This document shows, in pieces, positions 26,220 through 34,407 of a stretch of 64,000 bases of DNA (its first letter is position 1; each line of letters begins with the position of its first letter). The notes beneath the pieces are model-generated. The model was given only the letters and a program-made list of their open reading frames with translations, did not search any database and had not been told where the DNA came from. The stretch is from contig NZ_CP107880.1 in NCBI RefSeq assembly GCF_036013745.1, forward strand, positions 2,604,001 through 2,668,000. The letters run 5' to 3'. This stretch comes from Streptomyces sp. NBC_00483 (lineage in GTDB: Bacteria; Actinomycetota; Actinomycetes; Streptomycetales; Streptomycetaceae). Position numbers and translations under genes: made by a program.

Positions 26220-26321
26220 AGGATTCATCGGGTCTCGGCACTCATCGGCTCTTGGAACTCATCGGGTCTCGGCACTCATCGACTCTCGGGATTCATCAGT
26301 TCTCGGGATTCATCGGTCACA
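26220..26321. repeat. 17-bp tandem repeat, six units, spanning the citM-like stop
   Basis: Six 17-base units from 26220 to 26321, consensus GGGATTCATCGGGTCTC. The last unit contains the stop codon of the CitMHS gene (26317-26319), and on that gene's strand every unit contains TGA. Because 17 is not a multiple of three, the stops fall in all three frames. Confidence 0.88.
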
Positions 26322-27720
26322 CGATTCCGAACAGCAGACCCGCGCCGAGGACGACCAGCGCGGTCAACGCCGCCCATTTCACCGTGAACTTGGTGTGGTC
26401 GCCGAACTCGACCTTAGCCATGCCCACGAGCACGTAGACCGCCGGGACCAGCGGGCTCGACATGTGCAGCGGCTGTCCGGCGAGCGAGGCGCGGGCGATC
26501 TCGAGGGTCGAGACGCCGTGCGCGTTCCCGGCCTCGGCGAGCACCGGCAGGATGCCGAAGTAGAAGCCGTCGTTGGACATGAAGTACGTGAACGGGATGG
26601 ACAGCACGCCCGTGACGAGTGCCATGTGCGGGCCCATCCAGTCGGGGATGCCGCCCACGACCCACTTCGCCATGTGGTCGACCATGCCGGTGCCCTGCAG
26701 CACGCCCGTGAAGACGGCGGCGGCGAAGACCATGCCCGCGACGTTGAGGACGTTCTCGGCGTGCGCGCCGATCCGGGCCTTCTGGTCGGTCATGTTCGGG
26801 TAGTTGACCGAGAGCGCGAGCGCGGCGCCGAGCATGAAGAGCACCGGGATCGGCAGCAGCTCCATGATCATGGAGGCCAGGAGCACCACCGTGAGCGCGG
26901 CGTTGAACCAGTAGAGCTTGGGGCGCAGGGTGGCCCGGTTCGGGTCGAGCCCGGAGAACGTCTCGCCCTCGTCGTTCTCGTACGAGGGGGTGGAGGCGGA
27001 TCCGCCACCGGCGCCCGCACCGGTCCCCTTGCTGCCGCTGCCGGCACCGACGAGCACCTTCTCCTCGACGGTCTCGGTGACCGTGAGGTCCTCGTCCAGG
27101 GAGAGGTAGCCGAGCCGCTTGCGCTCCCGGCGCCCGAGCACGTACGAGAGGGCGAACACGAAGAGCAGTCCCACGCCGAGCGCCGGGATCATCGGCACGA
27201 AGATGTCGCTGGCGTCCACCTTCAGGGCGGTGGCGGCGCGGGCCGTCGGGCCGCCCCAAGGCAGCGTGTTCATCACGCCGTTGGCGGTCGCGGCGACACC
27301 CGTCATCACGATGAGGCTCATCTTCAGGCGCTTGTACAGCGGGTACATCGCCGAGACGGTGATCATGAAGGTGGTGGAGCCGTCGCCGTCGAGCGAGACG
27401 ATCGCGGCGAGCAGGGCCGTGCCGACGACGATGCGGATCGGGTCGGCCTTCGCGAACTTCAGGATGCCGCGCACGATCGGGTCGAAGAGGCCGACGTCGA
27501 TCATCACGCCGAAGTAGACGATCGCGAACATCAGCATGGCGGCGGTGGGCGCGAGATCACCCACGCCCGCGAGGACGTACTCACCGAGGTGCGCTCCCTT
27601 GCCCACCAGTACGCAGAACAGCGCCGGGATGAGCACGAGCGCCGCGATGGGCGACACCTTTTTCATCATGATCAGCACCAGGAAGGTGGCGATCATGCCG
27701 AAACCGAGGATGGTCAGCAT
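26317..27720 (-). CDS. CitMHS-family citrate/metal symporter
   Basis: A 467-residue transporter of the citrate-Mg2+/Ca2+:H+ symporter family. It starts MLTILGFGMIATFLVLIM and has about 12 membrane segments with the conserved VSLDGDGSTTFMI, NTLPWGGPTARA and SNDGFYFGILPV blocks. A Gly/Ser-rich cytoplasmic loop (GSGSKGTGAGAGGGSAS) lies near residue 240. The family imports citrate complexed with a divalent metal. The decamer CGTTAACAAG lies 88 bases upstream and also upstream of tctC beside the CitB-type response regulator at 63415, suggesting shared two-component control. The 3' end lies in a 17-bp tandem repeat. Confidence 0.9.
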   Translation of the reverse strand: MLTILGFGMIATFLVLIMMKKVSPIAALVLIPALFCVLVGKGAHLGEYVLAGVGDLAPTAAMLMFAIVYFGVMIDVGLFDPIVRGILKFAKADPIRIVVGTALLAAIVSLDGDGSTTFMITVSAMYPLYKRLKMSLIVMTGVAATANGVMNTLPWGGPTARAATALKVDASDIFVPMIPALGVGLLFVFALSYVLGRRERKRLGYLSLDEDLTVTETVEEKVLVGAGSGSKGTGAGAGGGSASTPSYENDEGETFSGLDPNRATLRPKLYWFNAALTVVLLASMIMELLPIPVLFMLGAALALSVNYPNMTDQKARIGAHAENVLNVAGMVFAAAVFTGVLQGTGMVDHMAKWVVGGIPDWMGPHMALVTGVLSIPFTYFMSNDGFYFGILPVLAEAGNAHGVSTLEIARASLAGQPLHMSSPLVPAVYVLVGMAKVEFGDHTKFTVKWAALTALVVLGAGLLFGIV

Positions 27721-27807
27721 GGGGAGGGGCCCTCTCACGTCTACGTTCGCCTTCGAACAGCCGCCGTGGGGGAGGCAGCCAGCGCGACGCTAGGTGGGCC
27801 GAACAAT

Positions 27808-27817
27808 CGTTAACAAG
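27808..27817. promoter_or_regulatory. CGTTAACAAG motif upstream of citM-like gene
   Basis: CGTTAACAAG on the plus strand, 88 bases upstream of the minus-strand CitMHS gene. The same ten bases in the same orientation relative to the gene occur 62 bases upstream of tctC (63342-63351). Such an A+T-rich decamer is rare by chance at this G+C. Candidate binding site of the CitB-type response regulator; inferred. Confidence 0.5.
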
Positions 27818-27863
27818 ACGTTGACACGCGAGCAATAAGCGCAAAACTCCAGGTCACGAGCAG

Positions 27864-27886
27864 TTCGCGCGCGTGCTGCGCGCGAA
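27864..27886 (-). terminator. hairpin terminator behind tetR
   Basis: TTCGCGCGC and GCGCGCGAA form a perfect 9-bp stem with a 5-base loop. It starts five bases after the 3' end of the minus-strand TetR gene at 27892, so it probably ends that transcript before the citM-like promoter region. Confidence 0.6.
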
Positions 27887-27891
27887 AGGCG

Positions 27892-28503
27892 TCAGTCGAG
27901 CACCCGCGCCAGATACGCCCGCAGCAGCTCCCGCACCTCCCCGATCACCGCTGCGTCCCCGCGCTCCGGGTCGATGCGGAACGCGAGCCGGACCAGGGCG
28001 TCCGCGGATTCGACGGCGACCAGGAACGCGCGGCGCAGCGCGGGGTCCGGGGTGCGGTCGAGGCGTGGGGCGAGGAGGTCCGTGAGGGTGTCGGCGACGC
28101 GGTGGTTGGGGTCGGCGTCCGGGGCGCCCACGGGGAGCTGGGTGCCGAAGTCGACCAGGGAGAAGCCCGGCGCCGTGCGCTTCATCGCGAGGTACTCGTC
28201 GAGCACCGCGTCCATCGCGGCCCGCCAGTCGCCGGTGGGGACGTCCCTGAGGCGCGCGGTGACCCGCCGCACGTACCGGTCGAGATTGCGCTCGGCCAGC
28301 GCGTCGACCAGGGCCCGCTTGTTGCCGAAGAAGCGGTAGACCGAGCCGATGGGGACCTCGGCGCGGTGCGCGACGGCGCGGGTGCTCAGCTCGTCGTAGC
28401 CCGTCTCGTCGAGAAGTTCGGCACAGGCGTCGAGAATCCGGGACAGACGCTCGGCGCTGCGCCGCTGAACGGGCTTGCGGCGCAGGGGCGTTGGATGCTC
28501 CAT
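27892..28503 (-). CDS. TetR-family regulator
   Basis: A 203-residue regulator with the helix-turn-helix at about residues 18-65 (RILDACAELLDETGYDELSTRAVAHRAEVPIGSVYRFFGNKRAL, in parts) and a C-terminal domain resembling TetR_C_11-type regulators (FAPGFSLVDFG-like region APGFSLVDFGTQLP). It begins 10 bases after the lipoprotein gene on the same strand, so both are probably transcribed together. A hairpin follows the stop. No operator was identified. Target genes may be the lipoprotein or the nearby citM-like gene, but neither is supported by a shared palindrome. Confidence 0.85.
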   Translation of the reverse strand: MEHPTPLRRKPVQRRSAERLSRILDACAELLDETGYDELSTRAVAHRAEVPIGSVYRFFGNKRALVDALAERNLDRYVRRVTARLRDVPTGDWRAAMDAVLDEYLAMKRTAPGFSLVDFGTQLPVGAPDADPNHRVADTLTDLLAPRLDRTPDPALRRAFLVAVESADALVRLAFRIDPERGDAAVIGEVRELLRAYLARVLD

Positions 28504-28513
28504 GAAGGCCAGA

Positions 28514-29002
28514 CTACGGTGACGCGGTCAGGTCCGCGGTGGCCTGGACGGGCTTGTCCGCGACCGCCCACACCGTGTGGTCGTCGGCGTAGAGGCGGGC
28601 GGTGAGGTGGTGGGTGCCGCGGTGCAGGCGGGTGCCGGGGAGGCGGTAGTCGACGGCGCGCAGCCGGGCGAGGCAGCGGCCGTCGAGGTAGAGCCGGGCG
28701 TAGCCGCGGCGCTCGACGGCCCGGGCCGGGGTGCCGTGAGGGCTGAGGCGGAAGCGGCGTACCCAGATGCGGACCTCCCAGCCGCCCTCGGGGCCCGTCT
28801 GCGGCTTCACGATCAGGCCGATCTCGGGTGCGCCCTCCACCGGGACCTGGCGGTAGTGACGGCCCGCGGCGTCGGTGCGCGAGAGGACCTCCCCGGCATC
28901 CCGCGGTCCGTTGTCATCGGCCCCGCAGCCCACGGCTCCGGCGAGCAGGGCGCAGGTCAGCAGCGCCGCGGCGGCCGCGCGGAGAGCAGGAAGGCTGGGC
29001 AT
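28514..29002 (-). CDS. putative lipoprotein of unknown function
   Basis: A 162-residue exported protein. The N terminus is a signal peptide with a basic start, an Ala/Leu core and a lipobox-like AVGC at about residue 26, so lipid attachment at that Cys is likely though Ala rather than Leu precedes. The mature part is beta-rich (YRQVPVEGAPEIGLIVKPQ, WEVRIWVRRFRLSPHG, RLYLDGRCLARLRAVDYRL), suggesting an immunoglobulin-like or lipocalin-like fold. I do not recognise the family. It is followed 10 bases later by a TetR gene and is divergent from hmgA. Confidence 0.65.
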   Translation of the reverse strand: MPSLPALRAAAAALLTCALLAGAVGCGADDNGPRDAGEVLSRTDAAGRHYRQVPVEGAPEIGLIVKPQTGPEGGWEVRIWVRRFRLSPHGTPARAVERRGYARLYLDGRCLARLRAVDYRLPGTRLHRGTHHLTARLYADDHTVWAVADKPVQATADLTASP

Positions 29003-29138
29003 GTTCGGGACGGTAGAGGACCGTTGGCGTTCGGCGGATCCCTCGCGGGGAGGACGCTCGCGGGCCTCCCCTCGGCCGCTGGTACCGCCGCGCGTCAGCC
29101 ATACGACGGACGGTGATGGTCTTGCGCCACCCACCCGC

Positions 29139-29164
29139 GAATCCTACGGTGTTGCATAGGAATC
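29139..29164. promoter_or_regulatory. imperfect inverted repeat upstream of hmgA
   Basis: GAATCCTA at 29139-29146 and TAGGAATC at 29157-29164 form an imperfect inverted repeat ending 15 bases before the hmgA start. Position overlaps the expected promoter, so it is a candidate operator; the regulator is not identified. Confidence 0.35.
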
Positions 29165-29179
29165 ATTGACCAGGGAGCG

Positions 29180-30496
29180 ATGATGAGCGGGGACGTACGC
29201 AAGACCGCCGAGGGGCTGACCTACCTCTCCGGCTTCGGGAACGAGCACGGGTCCGAGGCCGTGCCGGGGGCCCTGCCCGAGGGGCGCAACTCGCCGCAGC
29301 GCGCGCCGCTCGGCCTGTACGCGGAGCAGCTCAGCGGCACCGCCTTCACCGAGCCGCGGGCGCACAACCGCCGCTCGTGGCTGTACCGGATCCGCCCGTC
29401 GGCGGCGCACCCGGAGTTCAGCCGCATCGACAACGGCGGGGTGCGCACGGCCCCGTTCACCGAGACCGCCCCCGACCCCAACCGCCGTCGCTGGAACCCG
29501 CTGCCCGAGCCGGCACCCGGCACGGACTGGCTGGCCGGCCTGTGGACGCTGGGCGGCAACGGCGACGCGACGCAGCGCACCGGCATGGCCGTGCACCTGT
29601 ACCACGCCAACTCCCCCATGAACGACCGGGTGTTCAGCGACGCGGACGGTGAACTGCTGATCGTCCCCGAGCACGGCGGACTGCTGCTGCGCACGGAGTT
29701 CGGGGTGCTCGCCGCCGAGCCGGGCGAGGTCGCACTGATCCCGCGCGGCGTGCGCTTCCGGGTCGAGCTCCTCGACGAGTCCGCACGCGGGTACGTGTGC
29801 GAGAACTACGGCGCCCCGTTCCAACTGCCCGACCTCGGGCCTATCGGCGCCAACGGCCTGGCGAACGCGCGGGACTTCAGGGCGCCGGTCGCCGCGTTCG
29901 AGGACGCCGAGCGGCCGGTCGAGGTGGTCAACAAGTTCTGCGGGAACCTCTGGTCCGCGGCCTACGACCACTCCCCGCTCGACGTCGTCGCCTGGCACGG
30001 CAACCACGTCCCGTACGTATACGACCTGCGCCGCTTCAACGTCATCGGGACCATCTCGTACGACCACCCGGACCCGTCGATCTTCACGGTGCTCACGTCG
30101 CCGTCCGACACCCCGGGTCTCGCGGGCGTCGACTTCGTCGTCTTCGCGCCGCGCTGGCTGGTGGGCGAGGACACGTTCCGGCCGCCGTACTTCCACCGGA
30201 ACGTGATGAGCGAGTACATGGGGCTCATCGAGGGCGCGTACGACGCGAAGGCCGAGGGCTTCGTGCCGGGCGGCGGCTCGCTGCACAACATGATGTCGGC
30301 GCACGGGCCCGATCGGGACACGTTCGACAAGGCGAGCGCGGCCGAGCTCAAGCCGCAGAAGGTCGACGACGGCCTGGCCTTCATGTTCGAGACGCGCTGG
30401 CCCGTCACCCTCGCCCCACAGGCCGGGGCCGCCGGGCATCTGCAACGCGGCTACGACGACGTATGGCGTGGCCTGGAGCGCCACTTCCGCGGATAG
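29180..30496 (+). CDS. hmgA: homogentisate 1,2-dioxygenase
   Basis: A 438-residue iron(II) ring-cleavage enzyme converting homogentisate to maleylacetoacetate in tyrosine and phenylalanine breakdown. The start [19 protein letters not shown] is nearly diagnostic. Iron ligands lie in [12 protein letters not shown] (His and Glu near residues 338-345) and in the [11 protein letters not shown] block (His near 375). Length equals that of known enzymes (about 440). GGGAG precedes the ATG; a second ATG follows directly. The rest of the pathway is not in the window. The next gene is a HutC-type regulator on the same strand. Confidence 0.97.
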   Translation: MMSGDVRKTAEGLTYLSGFGNEHGSEAVPGALPEGRNSPQRAPLGLYAEQLSGTAFTEPRAHNRRSWLYRIRPSAAHPEFSRIDNGGVRTAPFTETAPDPNRRRWNPLPEPAPGTDWLAGLWTLGGNGDATQRTGMAVHLYHANSPMNDRVFSDADGELLIVPEHGGLLLRTEFGVLAAEPGEVALIPRGVRFRVELLDESARGYVCENYGAPFQLPDLGPIGANGLANARDFRAPVAAFEDAERPVEVVNKFCGNLWSAAYDHSPLDVVAWHGNHVPYVYDLRRFNVIGTISYDHPDPSIFTVLTSPSDTPGLAGVDFVVFAPRWLVGEDTFRPPYFHRNVMSEYMGLIEGAYDAKAEGFVPGGGSLHNMMSAHGPDRDTFDKASAAELKPQKVDDGLAFMFETRWPVTLAPQAGAAGHLQRGYDDVWRGLERHFRG

Positions 30497-30549
30497 ACCC
30501 CATGGCCGCCGCATTGCACCACTCCCCCGACGACCGGTACGGATAACCC

Positions 30550-31299
30550 GTGACGTCATTCGCCCCGGACTCGATCGTCCTGAACCGCAAATTGCCGCTC
30601 TGGTATCAGGTGTCGCAGTCCCTGCGCGCCTCGATACTCGGAAGATCGCCGCAGGACCCACTGCGCCTGCCCACCGAGGAGCAACTCGCGGGGCACTACG
30701 GGGTCTCCGTGCTCACCATGCGTCAGGCGCTGAAGGAACTGGAGGACGAGGGACTCATCACGCGGCACCGGCGCCGCGGCACGTTCATCGAGCCGGATGC
30801 CCAACAGGGCGCGCCGGTACGCCTGTTGGGCTCGGTCGACGCGATCGTCGCGCAGCAGTCCGGCATGACGACACGGCTGCTCGACCACGACACGGTGCCG
30901 GTCCCCGTGGCCTTCGCCGAGTACTTCCCGGGGGTCGGGGCCGTCCCCACGTACCACCGGCTGCGCTTCGACGAGAAGACCGGCGAACCGACGAACCACG
31001 CCCGCAACTACCTCCGTCCGGACCTCGGCGCCCGCGTGGACCTCGCGGACCTGGAGCGGTGGCCGATGACGAAGGTGCTGCGGGACGTGGTCGGCGTGCG
31101 GATCAGCCGGATCACGGACTCGGTGCAGGCGCGGCTCGCGGATCCGGAGACGGCGCGGCTCCTCGAAGTTCCGCTGCTCAGTCCGATCCTGCACTACACG
31201 GGTGTCACGTACGACGAGGAGGGCAGGGTGTTGGATGTGGCGGTGATCCATTACCGGGGGGACCGGTTCTCGTTCACGGTGACGTTGGACGCGGATTGA
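30550..31299 (+). CDS. HutC-subfamily GntR regulator (UTRA domain)
   Basis: A 249-residue regulator. The winged helix is at about residues 15-80 (PLWYQVSQSLRASIL, PTEEQLAGHYGVSVLTMRQA, ITRHRRRGTFIEPD) and a UTRA ligand domain follows (about 95-245) ending in VLDVAVIHYRGDRFSFTV. HutC-type regulators sense urocanate, sugars or other small acids. A GTG start is used. It lies 53 bases behind hmgA in the same direction and could be co-transcribed and control homogentisate breakdown, though that is only positional. The palindromic element at 31306 follows its stop. Confidence 0.88.
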   Translation: MTSFAPDSIVLNRKLPLWYQVSQSLRASILGRSPQDPLRLPTEEQLAGHYGVSVLTMRQALKELEDEGLITRHRRRGTFIEPDAQQGAPVRLLGSVDAIVAQQSGMTTRLLDHDTVPVPVAFAEYFPGVGAVPTYHRLRFDEKTGEPTNHARNYLRPDLGARVDLADLERWPMTKVLRDVVGVRISRITDSVQARLADPETARLLEVPLLSPILHYTGVTYDEEGRVLDVAVIHYRGDRFSFTVTLDAD

Positions 31300-31305
31300 C
31301 CAATT

Positions 31306-31350
31306 CAGCCCCGCCTGCGTTTGAGGCGCGGGGTCCGGGGCGGAGCCCCG
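31306..31350. repeat. Streptomyces palindromic intergenic element, half copy
   Basis: CAGCCCCGCCTGCGTTTGAG continuing to GGGGCGGAGCCCC, the right half of the element seen complete at 23079-23160. It begins seven bases after the HutC-type gene stop. Confidence 0.8.
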
Positions 31351-31389
31351 CGACCGCAACACCGTTGCCGCGAAAGGGGGAGACGTACC

Positions 31390-32607
31390 ATGCCGGTCGT
31401 GACGAACGACCCGCTCACCGAGGCCATCGGGCTCGCGGACCTCATGCCGTGGTCCGTGGCACCGCTGCGTACGGGACGCGGCTGGCCGGTCGCTCCGGAC
31501 GCCGCGTCCCTGAAGGCCCGTTGGAACGCCTTCGTGCGCGCCGGGCAGGACGAGCGCGAGGCGCTCCTCGAACCCTCACGCGCCCGCACCCTGCACACCG
31601 CCGCCGCCCAGCTCCCCGGCCAACGCACCGGCACGGAGCCGCTCGCGCACGCCGACGGGTCCTGCCCGGACCCCGTACCGCTGCTGCACGGCCCGTTCGA
31701 CGAGCAGTGGCTCATCCCCGACCAGCGACTGCTCGACGCGGCGCGCCCCGAGCTGTGGCGGGTCGCGGACGAGCGGCAACTGTTCATGGTCGAGCAGGGG
31801 TACGTGCCCGACGCCGGCGGCCCCGCGCTGCTCGCGTCCGCCGTCCTCCCGGAGGGCCGCTCCCCCGCCGGTCGGCCCGGCCGCATCCGCCCGCTGTACC
31901 GCCGCCCCGGCGGCGCGGAGCCGAACGTGGCGCCGGGCCTGCTCACCCACCTCTCCGGCGCGTACGACCAGGAGGTGACGGCGGCCGATCTGTTCGCCTG
32001 GATCCTGGTGGCGGGCGCCCGCGACGGCTCCCCCGACATCCGCGTGCCGCTGCCGGACGACGCGGACGTGTGGGAACGCGGGGTCGAACTCGGGCGCCGC
32101 GTCCTGTGGTTGGAGCGGCGCGGCACGGATGCCGACCGCCCCAAGCTGCCGGGCGGCCGCCGCCCGTATGTGCGCTCCCCGTTGCCGGCCCGGCCCACGG
32201 AGCTCCTCTACGACCGCGAGGAGGAGGCCCTGGTCTCCGGCGACGGACGTATCTCCCCGGTCCCCGCGGCGGCCTGGGCCTTCCACGTCAGCGGGGTCGG
32301 GGTCCTGGAGCAGTGGTTCGCGCGCCGCACCGCACCCGCCGAGGCCGGCACGCTCGCGGCCCTGCGCCCGTCGACCTGGCCACAGCCGTGGACGTCACAA
32401 CTCCTGGAACTCATCACGGTCCTGACGCTCCTCGCGGAACTCGCCCCGCAACAGGACGAGTTGCGCGAGGCCGCCCTCGCGGACCCGATGACGACGAAGG
32501 ACCTGGAACGGGCCCGCGTCCTCCCGGTCCCGGACTCCGCCCACCGCCCCGCCTCGGTTCTCGACCACCAAGAGGAGGGCCCGGGAGGCCAGTTCGCGAT
32601 CCTCTGA
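31390..32607 (+). CDS. orphan type ISP restriction-modification C-terminal domain protein
   Basis: A 405-residue protein resembling the C-terminal specificity domain of type ISP restriction-modification enzymes (LlaBIII type). Recognised blocks are PLLHGPFDEQWLIPDQRLLD, RQLFMVEQGYVP, RPGRIRPLYRRPGGAEPNV, LPGGRRPYVRSPLP and AWAFHVSGVGVLEQWFARR. Complete type ISP enzymes have about 1500 residues with nuclease, helicase and methyltransferase domains; none are here or in neighbouring genes. Stand-alone copies are common in Streptomyces and are annotated after the family. AAAGGGGGAG precedes the ATG. It may be a domesticated DNA- or other ligand-binding module; restriction activity is not expected. 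Confidence 0.75.
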   Translation: MPVVTNDPLTEAIGLADLMPWSVAPLRTGRGWPVAPDAASLKARWNAFVRAGQDEREALLEPSRARTLHTAAAQLPGQRTGTEPLAHADGSCPDPVPLLHGPFDEQWLIPDQRLLDAARPELWRVADERQLFMVEQGYVPDAGGPALLASAVLPEGRSPAGRPGRIRPLYRRPGGAEPNVAPGLLTHLSGAYDQEVTAADLFAWILVAGARDGSPDIRVPLPDDADVWERGVELGRRVLWLERRGTDADRPKLPGGRRPYVRSPLPARPTELLYDREEEALVSGDGRISPVPAAAWAFHVSGVGVLEQWFARRTAPAEAGTLAALRPSTWPQPWTSQLLELITVLTLLAELAPQQDELREAALADPMTTKDLERARVLPVPDSAHRPASVLDHQEEGPGGQFAIL

Positions 32608-32646
32608 ACCCGCCCGGTGAAGCCCGCCCGGTGTGAGCGCGGCGGC

Positions 32647-33357
32647 TCACCCCGCCGCGAACCCCTCCAACGTCCTCCGCAGCGCCCGCTCGAACACCGC
32701 CTCCAGGTCGATCGGGCCCGCGTCCTCGGCGAACGACGCCGCGAGGCGCGGGTACCGGCCCGAGGCCACCTGCCCGCCCAAGTAGGCGATCCGTACCGCC
32801 TGTTCCTGCTCTGCGCTCCACGGTAGGGAGCGCGTCCGCTCGGCCGTCGCGATCTCGTTGGCGACGTACGTCGTGACCACGCTCGTCACCGCCGCGACCA
32901 GCTCCATCTTCGTGCCGTACGGCAGGTCGAGCGGGTCGAGGCAGGTCAGGCAGTACTCCAGGTATGCGAGCGCGTTCGGGCTGAAGCCGTAGACCGGTGA
33001 CATCAGCCCCGGCAGCCACGGATGCCGGTGCATCAGCGCCCGCGACTGCCGGGCGAGGCCGAGGATGTCCGCCCGCCAGTCGCCGCTCGGCTCCGAGAAC
33101 GTGTACTCGGAGCTGACGGCGTCGACCATCAGCTCGTACAGGTCCTCCTTGCGCGGCACGTAGTTGTACAGCGACATCGTGCCCATGCCCAGCTCACCGG
33201 CGATCTTCCGCATGGACACCGCGTCGATGCCCTCGGCGTCGGCGACGCGGACCGCCGTCGCCGCGACGTCGGCCCTGCTGTGCGCAGGCCTCGGCCCCCG
33301 CCCGGCGCGCTCGGGGCGCGCCCAGATCACTTCGGGTTCGGCCGCTCGGCCCGCCAT
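32647..33357 (-). CDS. TetR-family repressor of the adjacent ABC exporter
   Basis: A 236-residue regulator. The helix-turn-helix lies at about residues 28-75 (VAATAVRVADAEGIDAVSMRKIAGEL, GTMSLYNYVPRKEDLYELM) and the C-terminal domain is the TetR_C_1-like type of antibiotic-export regulators. It is divergent from the DrrAB-like ABC transporter. A palindrome TACGTACACCGTACGTA lies between the two starts and a second, weaker copy inside the first codons of the ATPase gene. This arrangement is the classic one for drug-induced derepression and autoregulation. Confidence 0.9.
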   Translation of the reverse strand: MAGRAAEPEVIWARPERAGRGPRPAHSRADVAATAVRVADAEGIDAVSMRKIAGELGMGTMSLYNYVPRKEDLYELMVDAVSSEYTFSEPSGDWRADILGLARQSRALMHRHPWLPGLMSPVYGFSPNALAYLEYCLTCLDPLDLPYGTKMELVAAVTSVVTTYVANEIATAERTRSLPWSAEQEQAVRIAYLGGQVASGRYPRLAASFAEDAGPIDLEAVFERALRRTLEGFAAG

Positions 33358-33385
33358 TGATCATCACCTCGCGCACCATCCTAGT

Positions 33386-33445
33386 TACGTACACCGTACG
33401 TAGTGCGCTACGGTGGGGCCATGACTTCTACGTACGCTGTACTTA
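33386..33445. promoter_or_regulatory. two TetR operators, one inside the ABC gene start
   Basis: TACGTACACCGTACGTA at 33386-33402 has perfect 7-bp arms and a 3-bp spacer. TACGTACGCTGTACTTA at 33429-33445 has the same left arm and one mismatch in the right, and lies within codons 3-9 of the ATPase gene. Centres are 43 bases apart, about four helical turns, so co-operative binding of two dimers is plausible. Confidence 0.7.
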
Positions 33446-34407
33446 GTGAAGGTCTGGAGAAGCGCTTCGGGAAGGGACCGAAGGCCGTGCACGCCGTGCG
33501 CGGCCTGGATCTGGCGGTCCGCGAGGGCACGGTGTGCGGTCTGCTCGGGCCGAACGGGGCCGGCAAGACGACCGCGGTCCGACTGCTCACGACGCTGCTC
33601 CGCCCCGACGCGGGCACCGCGCGTGTCGCCGGGCACGACATCACCGCGGACCCGCAGTCCGTCCGCCGCCGCATCGGCGTCACCGGCCAGTACGCGTCGG
33701 TCGACGAGGACCTCACAGGCCGCGAGAACCTCCGCCTGTTCGCCCGCCTGCTGCGCGCGCCGGGCGGCCGGGCCCGCGCCGACGAGCTGATCGAGCGCTT
33801 CGATCTGACCGAAGCCGCCGACCGCACGGCCCGTACGTACTCCGGAGGCATGCGCCGCCGCCTCGACCTGGCCGCGAGCCTGATCACCCGCCCCGCCGTG
33901 CTCTTCCTCGACGAGCCGACCACCGGCCTCGACCCGCACAGCAGGAACGGCATCTGGGAGGCCGTGCGCGAGCTGTCCTACGAGGGCACGACCGTCGTCC
34001 TGACCACGCAGTACCTGGAGGAGGCCGACCAGCTCGCCGACGACATCGTGCTGATCGACGAGGGCCGCGCCGCCCACTCGGGCACGCCCGCCGAGCTCAA
34101 GGCGCAGATCGGCCACTACGCGGAGGTCGTCGTGGCCGAGGAGGCGGGCGAGCAGGCGCTGCACGCGGCGGCCGTCGTCCTCGACCAACTCACCGGTACC
34201 CGGCCCCGGTTGGACGCGGAGCGCCGCACCGTGGGCGCCGTCGTCCTCGACCCTGCCGTCACGCTCCCCCGCGTCGTACGCGAACTCGACGCGTCCGGCG
34301 TCCCGTTGCTCGACGCGACGCTGCGCCCGCCCACCCTCGACGAGGTGTTCCTGCGCCTCACCGTCACCGATCGCGCCCCCACAGGGACCCAGGAGGTCGC
34401 CGCATGA
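33421..34407 (+). CDS. DrrA-like ABC transporter ATP-binding protein
   Basis: A 328-residue ATPase of the daunorubicin-resistance (DrrA) subfamily. Walker A GPNGAGKTT is at about residues 43-51, the signature YSGGMRRRLD at about 139-148 and Walker B LFLDEPTTGLD at about 160-170, followed by TTQYLEEADQLADDI and the typical DrrA C-terminal domain ending RPPTLDEVFLRLT. It energises export of a hydrophobic drug together with the permease whose start overlaps its stop (ATGA). Control is by the divergent TetR protein. The substrate is unknown. Confidence 0.93.
   Translation: MTSTYAVLSEGLEKRFGKGPKAVHAVRGLDLAVREGTVCGLLGPNGAGKTTAVRLLTTLLRPDAGTARVAGHDITADPQSVRRRIGVTGQYASVDEDLTGRENLRLFARLLRAPGGRARADELIERFDLTEAADRTARTYSGGMRRRLDLAASLITRPAVLFLDEPTTGLDPHSRNGIWEAVRELSYEGTTVVLTTQYLEEADQLADDIVLIDEGRAAHSGTPAELKAQIGHYAEVVVAEEAGEQALHAAAVVLDQLTGTRPRLDAERRTVGAVVLDPAVTLPRVVRELDASGVPLLDATLRPPTLDEVFLRLTVTDRAPTGTQEVAA

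Noticed and set aside
26220..26321. Possible CRISPR array
   Set aside because: Units are contiguous 17-mers with no spacers and no cas genes near; it is a simple tandem repeat.
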